Shown here: in pieces, positions 42,714-51,506 of the stretch
Layout: each line of letters starts with the position of its first letter
Position numbering within the stretch: the stretch's first letter is position 1
From: an uncultured Chitinophagaceae bacterium
GTDB lineage: Bacteria; Bacteroidota; Bacteroidia; Chitinophagales; Chitinophagaceae
Length of the DNA: 64,000 bases
Reading direction: 5' to 3'
Assembly (NCBI GenBank): GCA_936908745.1
Contig: CAKZFX010000007.1
Span: forward strand, 1-64,000
Notes under the pieces: generated by a model
Told to the model about the DNA's origin: nothing
Database searches by the model: none
Seen by the model: only the letters and a program-made list of their open reading frames with translations
Program-made: the position numbers and the translations under genes

Positions 42714-43328
42714 TTATATAAGCCCGGTTTTGACGGCTTTGCTGATCAGCGCCGCAGTGTTTTTGACTTCAAATTTTTCGAGCAGGCTTTTGCGGTGTGT
42801 GTTGACGGTGGGTGTGCTGATAAAGAGCTTGGCAGAGATTTCGGCATTGGTCAACCCATCGGCGATTAATTGCAAAACTTCTTTTTCACGCCGTGTAATC
42901 AGAGGTTGCTGTGCAGTTTTTTCTTTTAAGGCAAGGGCTGCTTCGGAACTGAAGTAGATATTGCCTTTCAATACAGTGCTGATCGCTTCCATCAACTCAT
43001 TTTTCAATGCGTTTTTCAACACATAGCCAGAAGCGCCGTTATCAATCATGTTGCGTATGATGGCTTGCTGGTTAAACGTACTTAAGCCCAATACAAGCAC
43101 CGAGGGATATATTTTTTTTACTTCTTTGCAGAGATCGGTGCCACTCATATCCGGCAGGCTGACGTCCATTAATAAGATATCCGGTTGCTGCTGTTTCAAA
43201 AAAGCGAGACAGGAAGAAGCGTTGGTGGCATGTCCCATCCATTCGATCCCTTTTTCATTTTGCAATAAGGAGCGAATGCCTTCGATTACCATATAATGAT
43301 CGTCTACTATAAAAACAGATGCTCTCAT
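42714..43328 (-). CDS. NarL/LuxR-family response regulator
   Basis: The 204-residue protein has an N-terminal receiver (DDHYMVIEGI, phospho-acceptor Asp in LLMDVSLPDMSG, Lys in GYVLKNAL) and a C-terminal LuxR helix-turn-helix (about 140-200: TRREKEVLQLIADGLTNAEI, then TPTVNTHRKSLLEKF). It overlaps the end of the kinase gene by four bases (ATGA), forming a coupled two-component pair. Target genes are unknown. Confidence 0.93.
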   Translation of the reverse strand: MRASVFIVDDHYMVIEGIRSLLQNEKGIEWMGHATNASSCLAFLKQQQPDILLMDVSLPDMSGTDLCKEVKKIYPSVLVLGLSTFNQQAIIRNMIDNGASGYVLKNALKNELMEAISTVLKGNIYFSSEAALALKEKTAQQPLITRREKEVLQLIADGLTNAEISAKLFISTPTVNTHRKSLLEKFEVKNTAALISKAVKTGLI

Positions 43329-45259
43329 TCAGTCATTATTTCTATCATTACCGATGTGCCATTGCCTGCGGAAGATTGAATGTCCACTTTTCCCTTCAGA
43401 AATTCAACACGGTTTTTAATACTTCTCCAGCCGATGCCGCCGGCCTGTTCCAATGTGGCGGTGTCAAAACCGTTGCCGTCATCTTCCACCGTTACGGCCA
43501 ATAGTTTTTCCTGCGGGGATTGATGCAGTTGTACCAATACATTTTTTGCCTGTGCATGTTTGATGGCGTTGTTTACCAGTTCCTGCGCCACACGGTACAC
43601 AGTAACGGCCGTCGTCTGGTCAATGCCGCTTTTCAGACCAACGGATTGGTAATTTACATGGATCACACCGCTCCGGTCTATTTCATTGCAAAATTCTTTC
43701 ATGGCGGTATCCAGGCCATATTTTACCAGTATTTCCGGCATCATATTGTGTGCCACCCGCCGCATTTCACGGATAGAACTGTCGAGCATATCAATGCTGC
43801 GTTCAAATGCCTGTGCATTGTCTGATGTTAAGATGAGATTGTCTTTCATACTGTTTAATGAATATTTTATGCCGCTTAACATGCCTCCCAGGCCATCGTG
43901 CAGGTCTTTGGCAAGACGGGTGCGTTCCTGTTCTTCGCCTTTGAGTACGGCGGCCGTGGCAGTCAGTTGTTTTTCACTTTCCAGTTCATCAATTTTGGCC
44001 TGTTGCAGTTTTTGTTTGTTCTTATAATTTCGATAGGATAAGAATGAGATCAACAGCAGGGCTGCTGCGCCACCGATAAGAATGTAGTTCAGTATATTTT
44101 TCTGCCGCAGTTCGGATTGTTGCAATTTTATCTGTGCTTCTTTTTTTTCCGTTTCAAATTTTTTCGCCAGCGCCATTGTCTTGTTCTGTACTTCGTCGCC
44201 CGATAACCGGCTGTCAATAGCAGCAGCGCTGTCAAGGCATTGTTCGGCACCGATCATGTCGTGCATGGCGTATAAAATAGAAGAATACGTTTTCAGGTTG
44301 CTTGCGTGTTCGTCCATGATCTGCAGGCTGTCCGTGATCTGTAACGCATTTACAATATATTTTTTCGCTTCTGGCAAATTGTTTTTATATAAATAATAAT
44401 GTGCCATGCCACGGCTGGCAATGGTTTCACTTTGCAGTGATTCTATTTGTTTGCTGAGTTTTAATGCCGTTTCATAATAAAATTTCATTTTGTCTGCATC
44501 ATATTTATGCAGGTAGATACTGCCGATGTTGAGCATGGAGGCCAGTTCCATTTCAGTATGATGCATTCGTTTGCCAATGCCCAATGCTTCGGTGTAGTAT
44601 TTTAGTGCAGAATCAGCATCCTCGTTCCTGTAATTAGTACCTAAATTACTAAGTGCCATGCCAAGGGAAATGCTGTCGTTGCTGGTGCGTAAAACGGCTA
44701 CGGCTTCCTTGCCCAGTGCCAGGGCCATGTCCGGCCGGTTCAATTTCCGGTAAGTGTTTTGCATCAGGTCGCACATACGGGCGACCAGTATTTTTTCATT
44801 GCTTTGTTCCAAATAGTTTTTCGCCGTTTCGTAATAGAACAATGCGCTGTCGTATTCATTTTTGTATTGAAAAACGTTGCCTGTGTTGGCATAGGCTTTT
44901 CCCAGTTTCACTTTGTCGCCCATTTCCTTCGCGATGCCGATGGATTGACGGCTCAATACTAATGAACTGTCAAAAGCACCCCGTTGGTTAAGAACGGCGG
45001 TATAGTTGGAGATGAATTTAAACGTACCGTATTTGTAATGGAGTTTTTTACTCAAATCTCCTGCTAATAAGTAGTATCGCCCCGCGGTTTTAGCATCTTC
45101 GTATTCATACTCGTTGCCGACTGCTATATACAGCAATACTTTTGACGTATCTTCTTTAGCGGTCGCCAATGCTTTTAACAGGCTGTCTTTGGCAGCCGTT
45201 TGGGCCATGCTGCAAAGACTGGTAAGTATGGTGGATAGTATCAACAGCGTTTTTCTCAT
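43325..45259 (-). CDS. TPR-containing sensor histidine kinase (HisKA_3 type)
   Basis: The 644-residue protein has a signal peptide (MRKTLLILSTILTSLCSMAQ), a periplasmic array of TPR-like repeats at about 30-360 (AYANTGNVFQYKNEYDSALFY, SNLGTNYRNEDADSALKYY), a membrane helix at about 390-410 (ILIGGAAALLLISFLSYR), a short coiled coil, a HisKA_3 domain with phospho-acceptor His in RLAKDLHDGLGGMLSG, and a HATPase domain (ELVNNAIKHAQAKNVLV, DDGNGFD, GGIGWRSI). Together with the NarL regulator it forms a two-component system of a layout common in this phylum. Start ATG 45259 gives the signal peptide. Confidence 0.92.
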   Translation of the reverse strand: MRKTLLILSTILTSLCSMAQTAAKDSLLKALATAKEDTSKVLLYIAVGNEYEYEDAKTAGRYYLLAGDLSKKLHYKYGTFKFISNYTAVLNQRGAFDSSLVLSRQSIGIAKEMGDKVKLGKAYANTGNVFQYKNEYDSALFYYETAKNYLEQSNEKILVARMCDLMQNTYRKLNRPDMALALGKEAVAVLRTSNDSISLGMALSNLGTNYRNEDADSALKYYTEALGIGKRMHHTEMELASMLNIGSIYLHKYDADKMKFYYETALKLSKQIESLQSETIASRGMAHYYLYKNNLPEAKKYIVNALQITDSLQIMDEHASNLKTYSSILYAMHDMIGAEQCLDSAAAIDSRLSGDEVQNKTMALAKKFETEKKEAQIKLQQSELRQKNILNYILIGGAAALLLISFLSYRNYKNKQKLQQAKIDELESEKQLTATAAVLKGEEQERTRLAKDLHDGLGGMLSGIKYSLNSMKDNLILTSDNAQAFERSIDMLDSSIREMRRVAHNMMPEILVKYGLDTAMKEFCNEIDRSGVIHVNYQSVGLKSGIDQTTAVTVYRVAQELVNNAIKHAQAKNVLVQLHQSPQEKLLAVTVEDDGNGFDTATLEQAGGIGWRSIKNRVEFLKGKVDIQSSAGNGTSVMIEIMTE

Positions 45260-45736
45260 TTTCCAAAATACATTTTTTCCGGCATTACAAAAATGGTAGG
45301 ATAAGGCGGTTGACCGTATCATTCTTTTAGATGATTTTTTCGTTAAGCCGGCAACATTATCCTTTTTACCGATTGCCCCGGGTGGTGGCTGCGCCTGCTT
45401 TTACCGGGTACTATCTAATCTTATTAAATGTATTGCGGAAAATGCCGGGCTAAGTTTTTAATTATTGCCTTCTTGCAAATACGGCAACAAAAAAACCGGC
45501 TTTCGCCGGTCTTTCTTAATAGATAATGTCATTTTTTTTGACTGTAATAATAGGTAGTACGGATCCCGTTCTCTTTAAACTGCTACAAGAATACGACAGG
45601 CGCCGCGCCGCCGCAATAGAATCTTTTCGGATAATCTTGTAGTCGGGTTACTACTTTCAGGAATAAATACTGGCTTGCCGCATAGTCGACTGGTTTTCAG
45701 GTATACCTGCTTCTACAAACTGTCCCGTTAAAGCAG
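45260..45736. other. Intergenic region with one terminator
   Basis: The 477-base gap upstream of the TPR kinase and downstream of the DUF892 gene holds a minus-strand terminator (45489-45510) and no open frame of coding character. A GC-rich patch (CAGGCGCCGCGCCGCCGC) lies near 45597-45616. Confidence 0.45.
45489..45510 (-). terminator. Rho-independent terminator of the DUF892 gene
   Basis: On the minus strand ACCGGC-GAAA-GCCGGT with a stable GAAA tetraloop is followed by TTTTTTT. It lies about 230 bases downstream of the DUF892 stop. Confidence 0.65.
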
Positions 45737-46297
45737 CTACTCTTCTTCCGGCTCCTGTTCAGCTTCCCAGTTGATATCGTTTTCTGCGATAGCTGTCAGG
45801 TTTTGATCGGTTTGTTTTTCTTCTGCCAATGTTTGCTCCAGTATAGCCGCTATTTCAGCCTGTCCCATGGTCATAGCCATTTGTACCAATGTGCCATACG
45901 AAGCAATTTCATAGTGCTCTACTTTTTGTGCAGCCATGATAATGCCGGCATCTCTTGTCATGGTTCCATCTTCTGTTTCTTCCACAACGGATTCGCCTTC
46001 TTTAGTAAGACCTTCCATCGCATCGCATTTTTTGGCTTGTGGTTTTTCACCCAGGATGCCAAACACCTGTTCCAGTCTTGACACATGTTCTTCTGTTTGC
46101 GCCAGGTGTTCTTGTATGGCCGTCTTCAATTCTTCTGTAGTGGCTGCTTTGTGCATTTTAGGAAGAGCCGTTGTCAGGTGCTTTTCTGCCCAGTATAGAT
46201 CCTTTAACGCATCCATGAATAGTTTATGCAGTTGCGAATTTCCTTTTGCAGCACCTTCTGCTTTCTTGTCCTGTTTTGCTGGTTTTGTCGTTGGCAT
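45737..46297 (-). CDS. DUF892 (YciE/YciF-like) ferritin-like stress protein
   Basis: The 186-residue protein has a Lys/Ala-rich N-terminus (TTKPAKQDKKAEGAAKGN), then a four-helix ferritin-like domain: LHKLFMDALKDLYWAEKHL, TAIQEHLAQTEEHVSRLEQVF, AAQKVEHYEIASYGTLVQMA and AILEQTLAEEKQTDQNLTAIA, with the Glu/His set (E-x-x-H) expected for a di-metal site. YciE/YciF proteins are induced by general stress. The C-terminus is acidic (WEAEQEPEEE). It stands alone. Confidence 0.9.
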   Translation of the reverse strand: MPTTKPAKQDKKAEGAAKGNSQLHKLFMDALKDLYWAEKHLTTALPKMHKAATTEELKTAIQEHLAQTEEHVSRLEQVFGILGEKPQAKKCDAMEGLTKEGESVVEETEDGTMTRDAGIIMAAQKVEHYEIASYGTLVQMAMTMGQAEIAAILEQTLAEEKQTDQNLTAIAENDINWEAEQEPEEE

Positions 46298-46823
46298 ATA
46301 AATTTATTTTAGAGTGAATGATTACGGACATCACTTGACAACGGGTGAAAAATCTGTGCCATAAGCAAATGGTATATACTGCAAATGTTTTTTGAATTTC
46401 CCGCATCATTATAGTAAGTGCGTTAGATACTATATTGTAATAGGAATAATTCTGCAGAGTGATTTAGCAGTAAGCCTGAGGAAAAACTCCTCATACTGCT
46501 ACTATAATCATCGTTATACAACGAAAATGAATATCAGCATCGCGAAAAGCAGATCAACAGGTCAAAAAGAAATGGACAATCAAAAATCGGATGATTTAGC
46601 ACAGCCTGCATTTTTTAGACAGGGCGAAAGCAGTAGTCAACCATGAAATAACGGGGAAAGTGAAAACTCAACGACATTATTACACATCGTCTTTCGCTCT
46701 ATGTTTAAAACAAAAGAATACAACTGTGTAAAAGTGGTGCTTGATCCATGGATGTAATCATTTTTTAAGACAGTAAAGTACAGCCGGGATTGACTTTGGC
46801 ATAATCTTCCCTGAAAGCTGTGC
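46298..46823. other. Intergenic region, possible tiny gene
   Basis: The 526-base gap holds a possible 39-residue frame (46527-46646, listed separately). No hairpin with a T run and no clear promoter box was recognised. Confidence 0.4.
46527..46646 (+). CDS. Possible 39-residue protein (weak)
   Basis: ATG 46527 to TGA 46644-46646 gives a hydrophilic peptide starting MNISIAKSRSTGQKEMDNQ and ending FFRQGESSSQP. It has no known motif. It resembles the small hydrophilic gene at 48659 only in general character. The call rests on an open frame alone. Confidence 0.25.
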   Translation: MNISIAKSRSTGQKEMDNQKSDDLAQPAFFRQGESSSQP

Positions 46824-47615
46824 ATGGAATGGGACTGGCGAAAAATATATGATAAGATACTGGACTGGCTGATAGCCTATGGTCCACGTATCGTGCTTGC
46901 GTTGGTGATCTTTTTCGTTGGTCTTATATTCCTGCGTTTTATAAACAAGCTGATGAAGAGGGGTATGGAAAAAAAAGGGATCAACCCTTCTGTCCGTTAC
47001 TTCCTGTATAATTTCATCTCGTTAACCCTGCAGGTATTCCTGGTGGTGATCGCTTTCCAGGTGGCGGGATTTCAATTAACGATCGTGTCGGCTATCGTGG
47101 CTGGTTTCACTGTGGCCGCCGGTCTTGCCTTGTCGGGCACATTACAAAACTTTGTCAATGGATTACTGATCCTCTACCTGAAACCGTATAAGGTCGGTGA
47201 TAATATCAGTACACAGGGACACGATGGAACAGTGACATCTATCCAGCTTTTTTATACAGTGATAACAATGTTTGATAACAAAACAATGATCATTCCTAAT
47301 GGTCAGTTATCAAACAGCGTTTTGATCAACCTGAGCCGCCTGGGCAGGCGCCGATTGGATATTGATCTTAAATTTGGTTATGCTACCGATTTTAATCAAC
47401 TGAAAGATACCATTGCCCGTTCGGTAAGTGAGATGAAAGAACAATTGCCAAATCCTGAATTGCGGGTGGGTATCTCTGCAACAGAGACGGATAAATATAT
47501 TGTCACTATCAATATATGGACAGAGGCACATGGTTTTCATGATATGCGGTTGGCTGTAAATGAAAAGCTGATCAATGATATTAAATCAGCGGGTATCAAA
47601 TTTCCCGGGATGTAA
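46824..47615 (+). CDS. Small-conductance mechanosensitive channel (MscS family)
   Basis: The 263-residue protein has the MscS core: N-terminal helices (IVLALVIFFVGLIFLRFI, NFISLTLQVFLVVIAFQVAG), the pore helix AGFTVAAGLALSGTLQNFVNG, and the beta domain KPYKVGDNISTQGHDGTV...NKTMIIPNGQLSNSVLIN. It has the short three-helix form of E. coli MscS. It would release solutes on hypo-osmotic shock from the inner membrane. It converges with the minus-strand gene at 47622. Confidence 0.93.
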   Translation: MEWDWRKIYDKILDWLIAYGPRIVLALVIFFVGLIFLRFINKLMKRGMEKKGINPSVRYFLYNFISLTLQVFLVVIAFQVAGFQLTIVSAIVAGFTVAAGLALSGTLQNFVNGLLILYLKPYKVGDNISTQGHDGTVTSIQLFYTVITMFDNKTMIIPNGQLSNSVLINLSRLGRRRLDIDLKFGYATDFNQLKDTIARSVSEMKEQLPNPELRVGISATETDKYIVTINIWTEAHGFHDMRLAVNEKLINDIKSAGIKFPGM

Positions 47616-47621
47616 TGCTGA

Positions 47622-48227
47622 TCACTCCTTCAATAATCCTTTTAGCAAGGCGGTCCATTGTAATGCTGATATGCCTGCCATGGCCCCGATGGCAACAATG
47701 CTGTTACGCAGTTTATCACCTATGCCTTCGCTCTCTGTATTCGGTGTTTCGTTACGGCCATGATAAGAAGCGGTAACCGTGTTTGCTTTTCTTTTTACAA
47801 CCCATGTGGAGCTGGCTTCACGGCCAAAAAAATGGGCTATGTCATCACCGGGAGTGGAGGGATTGCTTGTTACTTTTACCAGCAGGCCAAAACTTTCTTC
47901 TGCGTCCTTATCAAAATCCTGGTCTATGGTTTCCACTTTTACCCAATCATGTCCGTCACCTGCGGCAGGGCCGGGTGCAGGAATATCCACTTGTATAAAG
48001 TCATTGACCGAAATGGTATTTTTTGTTTCGTCGGAGTCCGCTTTTTTTACGGTGAACACAGCGCCAAACTCACCCGCCAGCTCGTGCCATGTGTCGGGAC
48101 GTTGTAATCGTTCACAGGCTTGCCGGTAAATTTCTTTGGCGTTGTTTGCTGAAGATGCAATGATGCTTTCTTCAAGGTCAACACTTTTGCCTTTAAAATT
48201 CTTGGGTATCAAAGAGTCTTTATGCAT
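47622..48227 (-). CDS. Hypothetical protein with C-terminal hydrophobic segment
   Basis: The 201-residue protein starts MHKDSLIPKNFKGKSVDL, is acidic and hydrophilic for its first 170 residues (EIYRQACERLQRPDTWHELAG, FIQVDIPAPGPAAGDGHDW), and ends with a hydrophobic helix (IVAIGAMAGISALQWTALL). No signal peptide. It looks like a cytoplasmic domain tethered by its C-terminus or carrying an amphipathic tail. No family recognised. Confidence 0.7.
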   Translation of the reverse strand: MHKDSLIPKNFKGKSVDLEESIIASSANNAKEIYRQACERLQRPDTWHELAGEFGAVFTVKKADSDETKNTISVNDFIQVDIPAPGPAAGDGHDWVKVETIDQDFDKDAEESFGLLVKVTSNPSTPGDDIAHFFGREASSTWVVKRKANTVTASYHGRNETPNTESEGIGDKLRNSIVAIGAMAGISALQWTALLKGLLKE

Positions 48228-48658
48228 TTTTATTCTTTGACTGGGTTGTTACTGTTGTTGCAAGCATACAGTAGTTAGTGCAAATAATAAACCAACGCTT
48301 GATACCGAATGTAATACTGTTGTTCAATACAAGATACTGTAGAAAAAAGCCCCATATTTAGCTATTCCAGGGGCGAATGATATTTATTGTATTAATCCTT
48401 GATTAATACGGGACAATGGCATATTTCTTGAAAGCTATTGTCACCACTTTTTGGGTGCGGTTCTACTTCCGGTGTATTAAATCAGACTATGATGTGTTGA
48501 CCTGCCAACCGGTAAGTAATTAAAATAATATATACGTTAACAGTACATGTGGAGGCAGCGGCTGAAGATGGCCAGCTTTTGCGCTATTTATTTATTCCCG
48601 GAACCTTGTTGCGGGAGTGAACAATAAAACGATTTTGAAACTATAATAATCAATTGCT
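48228..48658. other. Intergenic region with inverted repeat
   Basis: The 431-base gap holds the palindrome at 48389-48409. Otherwise no gene, hairpin with T run or -7 box was recognised. Confidence 0.45.
48389..48409. promoter_or_regulatory. Perfect 9-bp inverted repeat, candidate operator
   Basis: GTATTAATC-CTT-GATTAATAC is a perfect 9-bp inverted repeat with a 3-base centre. It lies about 180 bases upstream of the start of the hypothetical gene on the minus strand (48227) and 250 upstream of the gene at 48659. Its arm pattern suits a dimeric repressor; no candidate regulator is adjacent. Confidence 0.4.
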
Positions 48659-48865
48659 ATGACGCTTGCTCACAATCATTCGAATCCGTTGCGCTTACTG
48701 CCGGCCAGTGAACAATTGCCGGAAAACAATCTTCGCAAAGTAGAGTCGGAAGAGGCTAAAGAGGAAACTCAGTCAGCCTTACCGGTTCCGGTTCCGCAAT
48801 CAGCCATGAATATGCCCAAACAACCACAGGGATATATTAAAGCCCCTTTGTACGATTTTTTCTAA
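48659..48865 (+). CDS. Small hydrophilic hypothetical protein
   Basis: The 68-residue protein starts MTLAHNHSNPLRLLPASEQL, is Glu/Gln/Pro-rich in the middle (KVESEEAKEETQSALPVPV) and ends GYIKAPLYDFF. It lies 36 bases before the alpha-amylase gene and could be co-transcribed. It is likely disordered. No family recognised. Confidence 0.5.
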   Translation: MTLAHNHSNPLRLLPASEQLPENNLRKVESEEAKEETQSALPVPVPQSAMNMPKQPQGYIKAPLYDFF

Positions 48866-48901
48866 CTTACTAAACCCAAAATAACCACCGGGCGATCAAC
48901 T

Positions 48902-50365
48902 ATGAATATAACTCTACTCCAGGCTTATCATTGGTACTATTCGGCAGAAGGAAACTTATGGCAGTATATTGCCTCGCAGGCAAACGAATACAAGGAATTG
49001 GGAATAACGCATGCCTGGTTGCCACCAGCTTATAAATCAGCAGAAGGAACGGAAGAACCCGGCTATGCGGTCTATGATCTGTACGACCTTGGCGAGTTTG
49101 ATCAGAAAGGAACAGTGCGAACCCGCTATGGTACAAAAGATGAATACCTCGCGGCTATCAATGCTTTGCACGAGGCTGGCTTATCGGTGATTGCCGATGT
49201 GGTGCTCAACCAACGGCTTGGCGGCGATGAATGGCAGGAAGTGGAGGCGCAAAAAGTAAATGAAGAAAACCGCAATGAAAAAGTAACGGAACCTGCATTA
49301 AAAAACCTTCCTGTAAAATTTACATTCAACGGTCGTGGTACCACTTACTCTGACTTCGTTTGGGATTACAACTGTTTTTCGGGTTGCTGTATGGAAGACC
49401 AAATCTGGATGATCCGCAACAGTCACAATGAAGACTCATGGGCCAATGTTCCCGAAACAGAAAAAGGAAACTTTGATTGTGTATTGGGGTTTGATGTGGA
49501 ATTCCGGAACCCTTACGTGGTGGAAGAGATAAAAAAATGGGGTAAATGGTATATAGAAACAACTGGTATTGACGGCATGCGCCTCGATGCAGTGAAACAT
49601 ATCAGTCGTGATTTTTTCCCCCGCTGGATTGACTACATAAGAAATTGTGCGGGCAAAGATATGTTTATGGTAGGCGAGTACTGGAAACATGAAGTCGGTC
49701 CGCTGGTGGACTATATCCGGGAAATGGAAGGAAGAATGCAACTCTTTGATGCTCCATTACACTATAACTTTCATAAAGCCTCACAGAACGAAGATTTTGA
49801 TATGCGACAGTTGACAGATGGAACGCTGTTGCAGGCCATTCCCGATAAAGCGGTCACATTTGTGGACAACCATGATACACAACCATTACAATCATTGGAA
49901 TCGTGGGTGGACTATTGGTTCAAACCCCTGGCCTACAGTTTTATTCTCTTACGCAAAGAAGGTATTCCCTGTGTCTTTTTCCCTGATCTGTATGATGCGC
50001 ACTATTCATCTAAAAGAAATGGGGAAGATGTGGAAATAAATCTCCATCGTGTTGAAATGCTCCCGCAGCTTTTAAAGGCACGGCAATTCTACGCTTATGG
50101 TGAACAATACGACTATTTTGATGATCCGAAAATTATTGGCTGGACACGATCAGGAGAAGCAGAACAACCGCATAGCGGCTGTGCCGTTCTCTTAAATACA
50201 GCACATGAAGAAGGAGGAAAAAATATGTTTGTCGGCGAAGCCAATGCAAACAAAACGTACCGCGACCTGGCAGGTGGAAGAACAGAGGAAATCAGAACAG
50301 ATGAAAGCGGTCATGCACACTTTCCTGTCAATCCACGTTCAGTGTCGGTATGGGTGCAACAATAA
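48902..50365 (+). CDS. Cytoplasmic alpha-amylase (GH13), region I His replaced by Gln
   Basis: The 487-residue enzyme has no signal peptide and the GH13 motifs: region I DVVLNQ (Asp99 to Gln104), region II GMRLDAVKH with nucleophile Asp229, region III VGEYW with acid-base Glu259, region IV FVDNHDTQ with Asp325. The overall form is that of the cytoplasmic AmyA group (GH13_5), with the B-domain insertion around 110-215 and a C-terminal beta domain. Region I normally ends in His, a sugar-contact residue; here it is Gln (codon CAA). The catalytic triad is intact. It would break down glycogen or maltodextrin inside the cell. Confidence 0.92.
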   Translation: MNITLLQAYHWYYSAEGNLWQYIASQANEYKELGITHAWLPPAYKSAEGTEEPGYAVYDLYDLGEFDQKGTVRTRYGTKDEYLAAINALHEAGLSVIADVVLNQRLGGDEWQEVEAQKVNEENRNEKVTEPALKNLPVKFTFNGRGTTYSDFVWDYNCFSGCCMEDQIWMIRNSHNEDSWANVPETEKGNFDCVLGFDVEFRNPYVVEEIKKWGKWYIETTGIDGMRLDAVKHISRDFFPRWIDYIRNCAGKDMFMVGEYWKHEVGPLVDYIREMEGRMQLFDAPLHYNFHKASQNEDFDMRQLTDGTLLQAIPDKAVTFVDNHDTQPLQSLESWVDYWFKPLAYSFILLRKEGIPCVFFPDLYDAHYSSKRNGEDVEINLHRVEMLPQLLKARQFYAYGEQYDYFDDPKIIGWTRSGEAEQPHSGCAVLLNTAHEEGGKNMFVGEANANKTYRDLAGGRTEEIRTDESGHAHFPVNPRSVSVWVQQ

Positions 50366-50383
50366 AAGTAAAGGGGACAGCGT

Positions 50384-50605
50384 ATGGAAATTGCCTATCA
50401 TGCTTCGCACGAACAATTCCCGCCATCAAAACTGCTGTCCTATGCAATACAAGCAGAGAATGCAGGCTTTGATACCATTCATTCTTCTGATCACTTTCAT
50501 CCCTGAAGCAAACGACAAGGCAACAGCGGTTTTAGTTTTAACTGGATAGCTGCAGCCATGCAGGCAACAAAACTTCCTTTCAGCATGGTATGTGCGCCGG
50601 GTCAG
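50384..50605 (+). pseudogene. Remnant of an LLM-class flavin oxidoreductase (5' part)
   Basis: From ATG 50384 the frame reads MEIAYHASHEQFPPSKLLSY, then DTIHSSDHFHP, then a TGA at 50504-50506, then continues in the same frame with SKRQGNSGFSFNWIAAAMQ and LPFSMVCAPGQR. This is the N-terminal part of an FMN-dependent LLM-class oxidoreductase, where the stop sits at a Trp position (TGG to TGA). The homology ends near 50605; the remaining two thirds of the gene are missing. It lies just after the alpha-amylase. Confidence 0.75.
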
Positions 50606-50808
50606 CGTGTCCTGTCAATGCGGATGGTATAACCAGAACACCGGGTGGGGTACTGATGGCCTGCACGGATGAAGGCTTACTGTTTATCAACTCAAGAGGT
50701 AAAATCATTGACCAGATTAAAATGGACAAATCGCCTTCCAATGTGGCCTGTCATGAAAACTACTTTTATGTTACGGCAAGAGATCATGTTTATTGGAGTG
50801 CGTTATAG
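50606..50808 (+). pseudogene. Remnant of an SMP-30/gluconolactonase-type protein (3' end)
   Basis: In another frame from the preceding remnant, bases from about 50611 to the TAG at 50806-50808 encode NADGITRTPGGVLMACTDEG, LLFINSRGKIIDQIKM and ACHENYFYVTARDHVYW, the last blades of an SMP-30/lactonase beta-propeller. An apparent 72-residue frame from ATG 50590 starts in the oxidoreductase part by chance. The two remnants meet at a single junction near 50605, as after one deletion. Confidence 0.65.
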
Positions 50809-50813
50809 AAAAG

Positions 50814-51506
50814 CTACTTGGCACTAAACTTTTCCAGCAAGCCATCTTTATAATGAATGCTTAAAGGCAGGCTTTCGCTATCAGTGATGATGACGCTGTC
50901 GGCTTTGATCATTTTCACCTGCTCCAGCGCCACGATATAGGACTTGTGGATACGTACAAACTTATCAGCAGGCAACTGCTCTTCCAGTCCTTTCATAGTG
51001 AAGCTGGCAATATGCTGTTGTTCGCCGGTGACGATCTTTACATAATCCTTTGCTGCTTTAATATAAATGATCTTACTGTAAGGCACTTTGATAAGCCCGC
51101 CTTTTTCCTTTAACAATAAATGCTGATCAGCCGGATCGGCTGGCGTTTCGGCAACCGCTGATTCTTTTACTTTATTCACTGCTTTCAGGAAACGGTCGTA
51201 GGAAAAGGGCTTTAACAGGTAATCCACCACGTTCAGTTCAAATGCTTCCACTGCATGTTGCGGGTAAGCGGTAGTGAAAATGACACTGGGAGGATTGCTC
51301 AATGTTTTTAGAAATGTCATTCCATTAACCAATGGCATTTCTATATCAAGAAAAATAAGATCAACGGCATGTTGTTCCAGCTTTGCAAATGCTTCCAGCG
51401 CATTGCGGCATTTGGCCACCAATGAAAGCCCGGGTGTTTGCAGGATATATTGCTCAACGATCTCCTGCGCTATCTGCTCATCGTCCACGATCAGGAACTT
51501 GATCAT
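50814..51506 (-). CDS. LytTR-family response regulator
   Basis: The 230-residue protein has a receiver (VDDEQIAQEIVEQY, phospho-acceptor Asp in IFLDIEMPLVNG, Thr in IFTTAYPQHA, Lys in YLLKPFSYDRF) and a LytTR DNA-binding domain from about 130 (GGLIKVPYSKIIYIKAAKDY, DKFVRIHKSYIVALEQVKMI). Its start overlaps the kinase stop by four bases. LytTR proteins bind direct repeats about two helical turns apart; such a repeat lies at 52645-52673 upstream of this operon. Confidence 0.93.
   Translation of the reverse strand: MIKFLIVDDEQIAQEIVEQYILQTPGLSLVAKCRNALEAFAKLEQHAVDLIFLDIEMPLVNGMTFLKTLSNPPSVIFTTAYPQHAVEAFELNVVDYLLKPFSYDRFLKAVNKVKESAVAETPADPADQHLLLKEKGGLIKVPYSKIIYIKAAKDYVKIVTGEQQHIASFTMKGLEEQLPADKFVRIHKSYIVALEQVKMIKADSVIITDSESLPLSIHYKDGLLEKFSAK

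Noticed and set aside
50590..50808. A 72-residue intact gene from ATG 50590
   Set aside because: Its first residues are the out-of-frame reading of an oxidoreductase remnant; only the later part matches an SMP-30 C-terminus. It is a truncated pseudogene.
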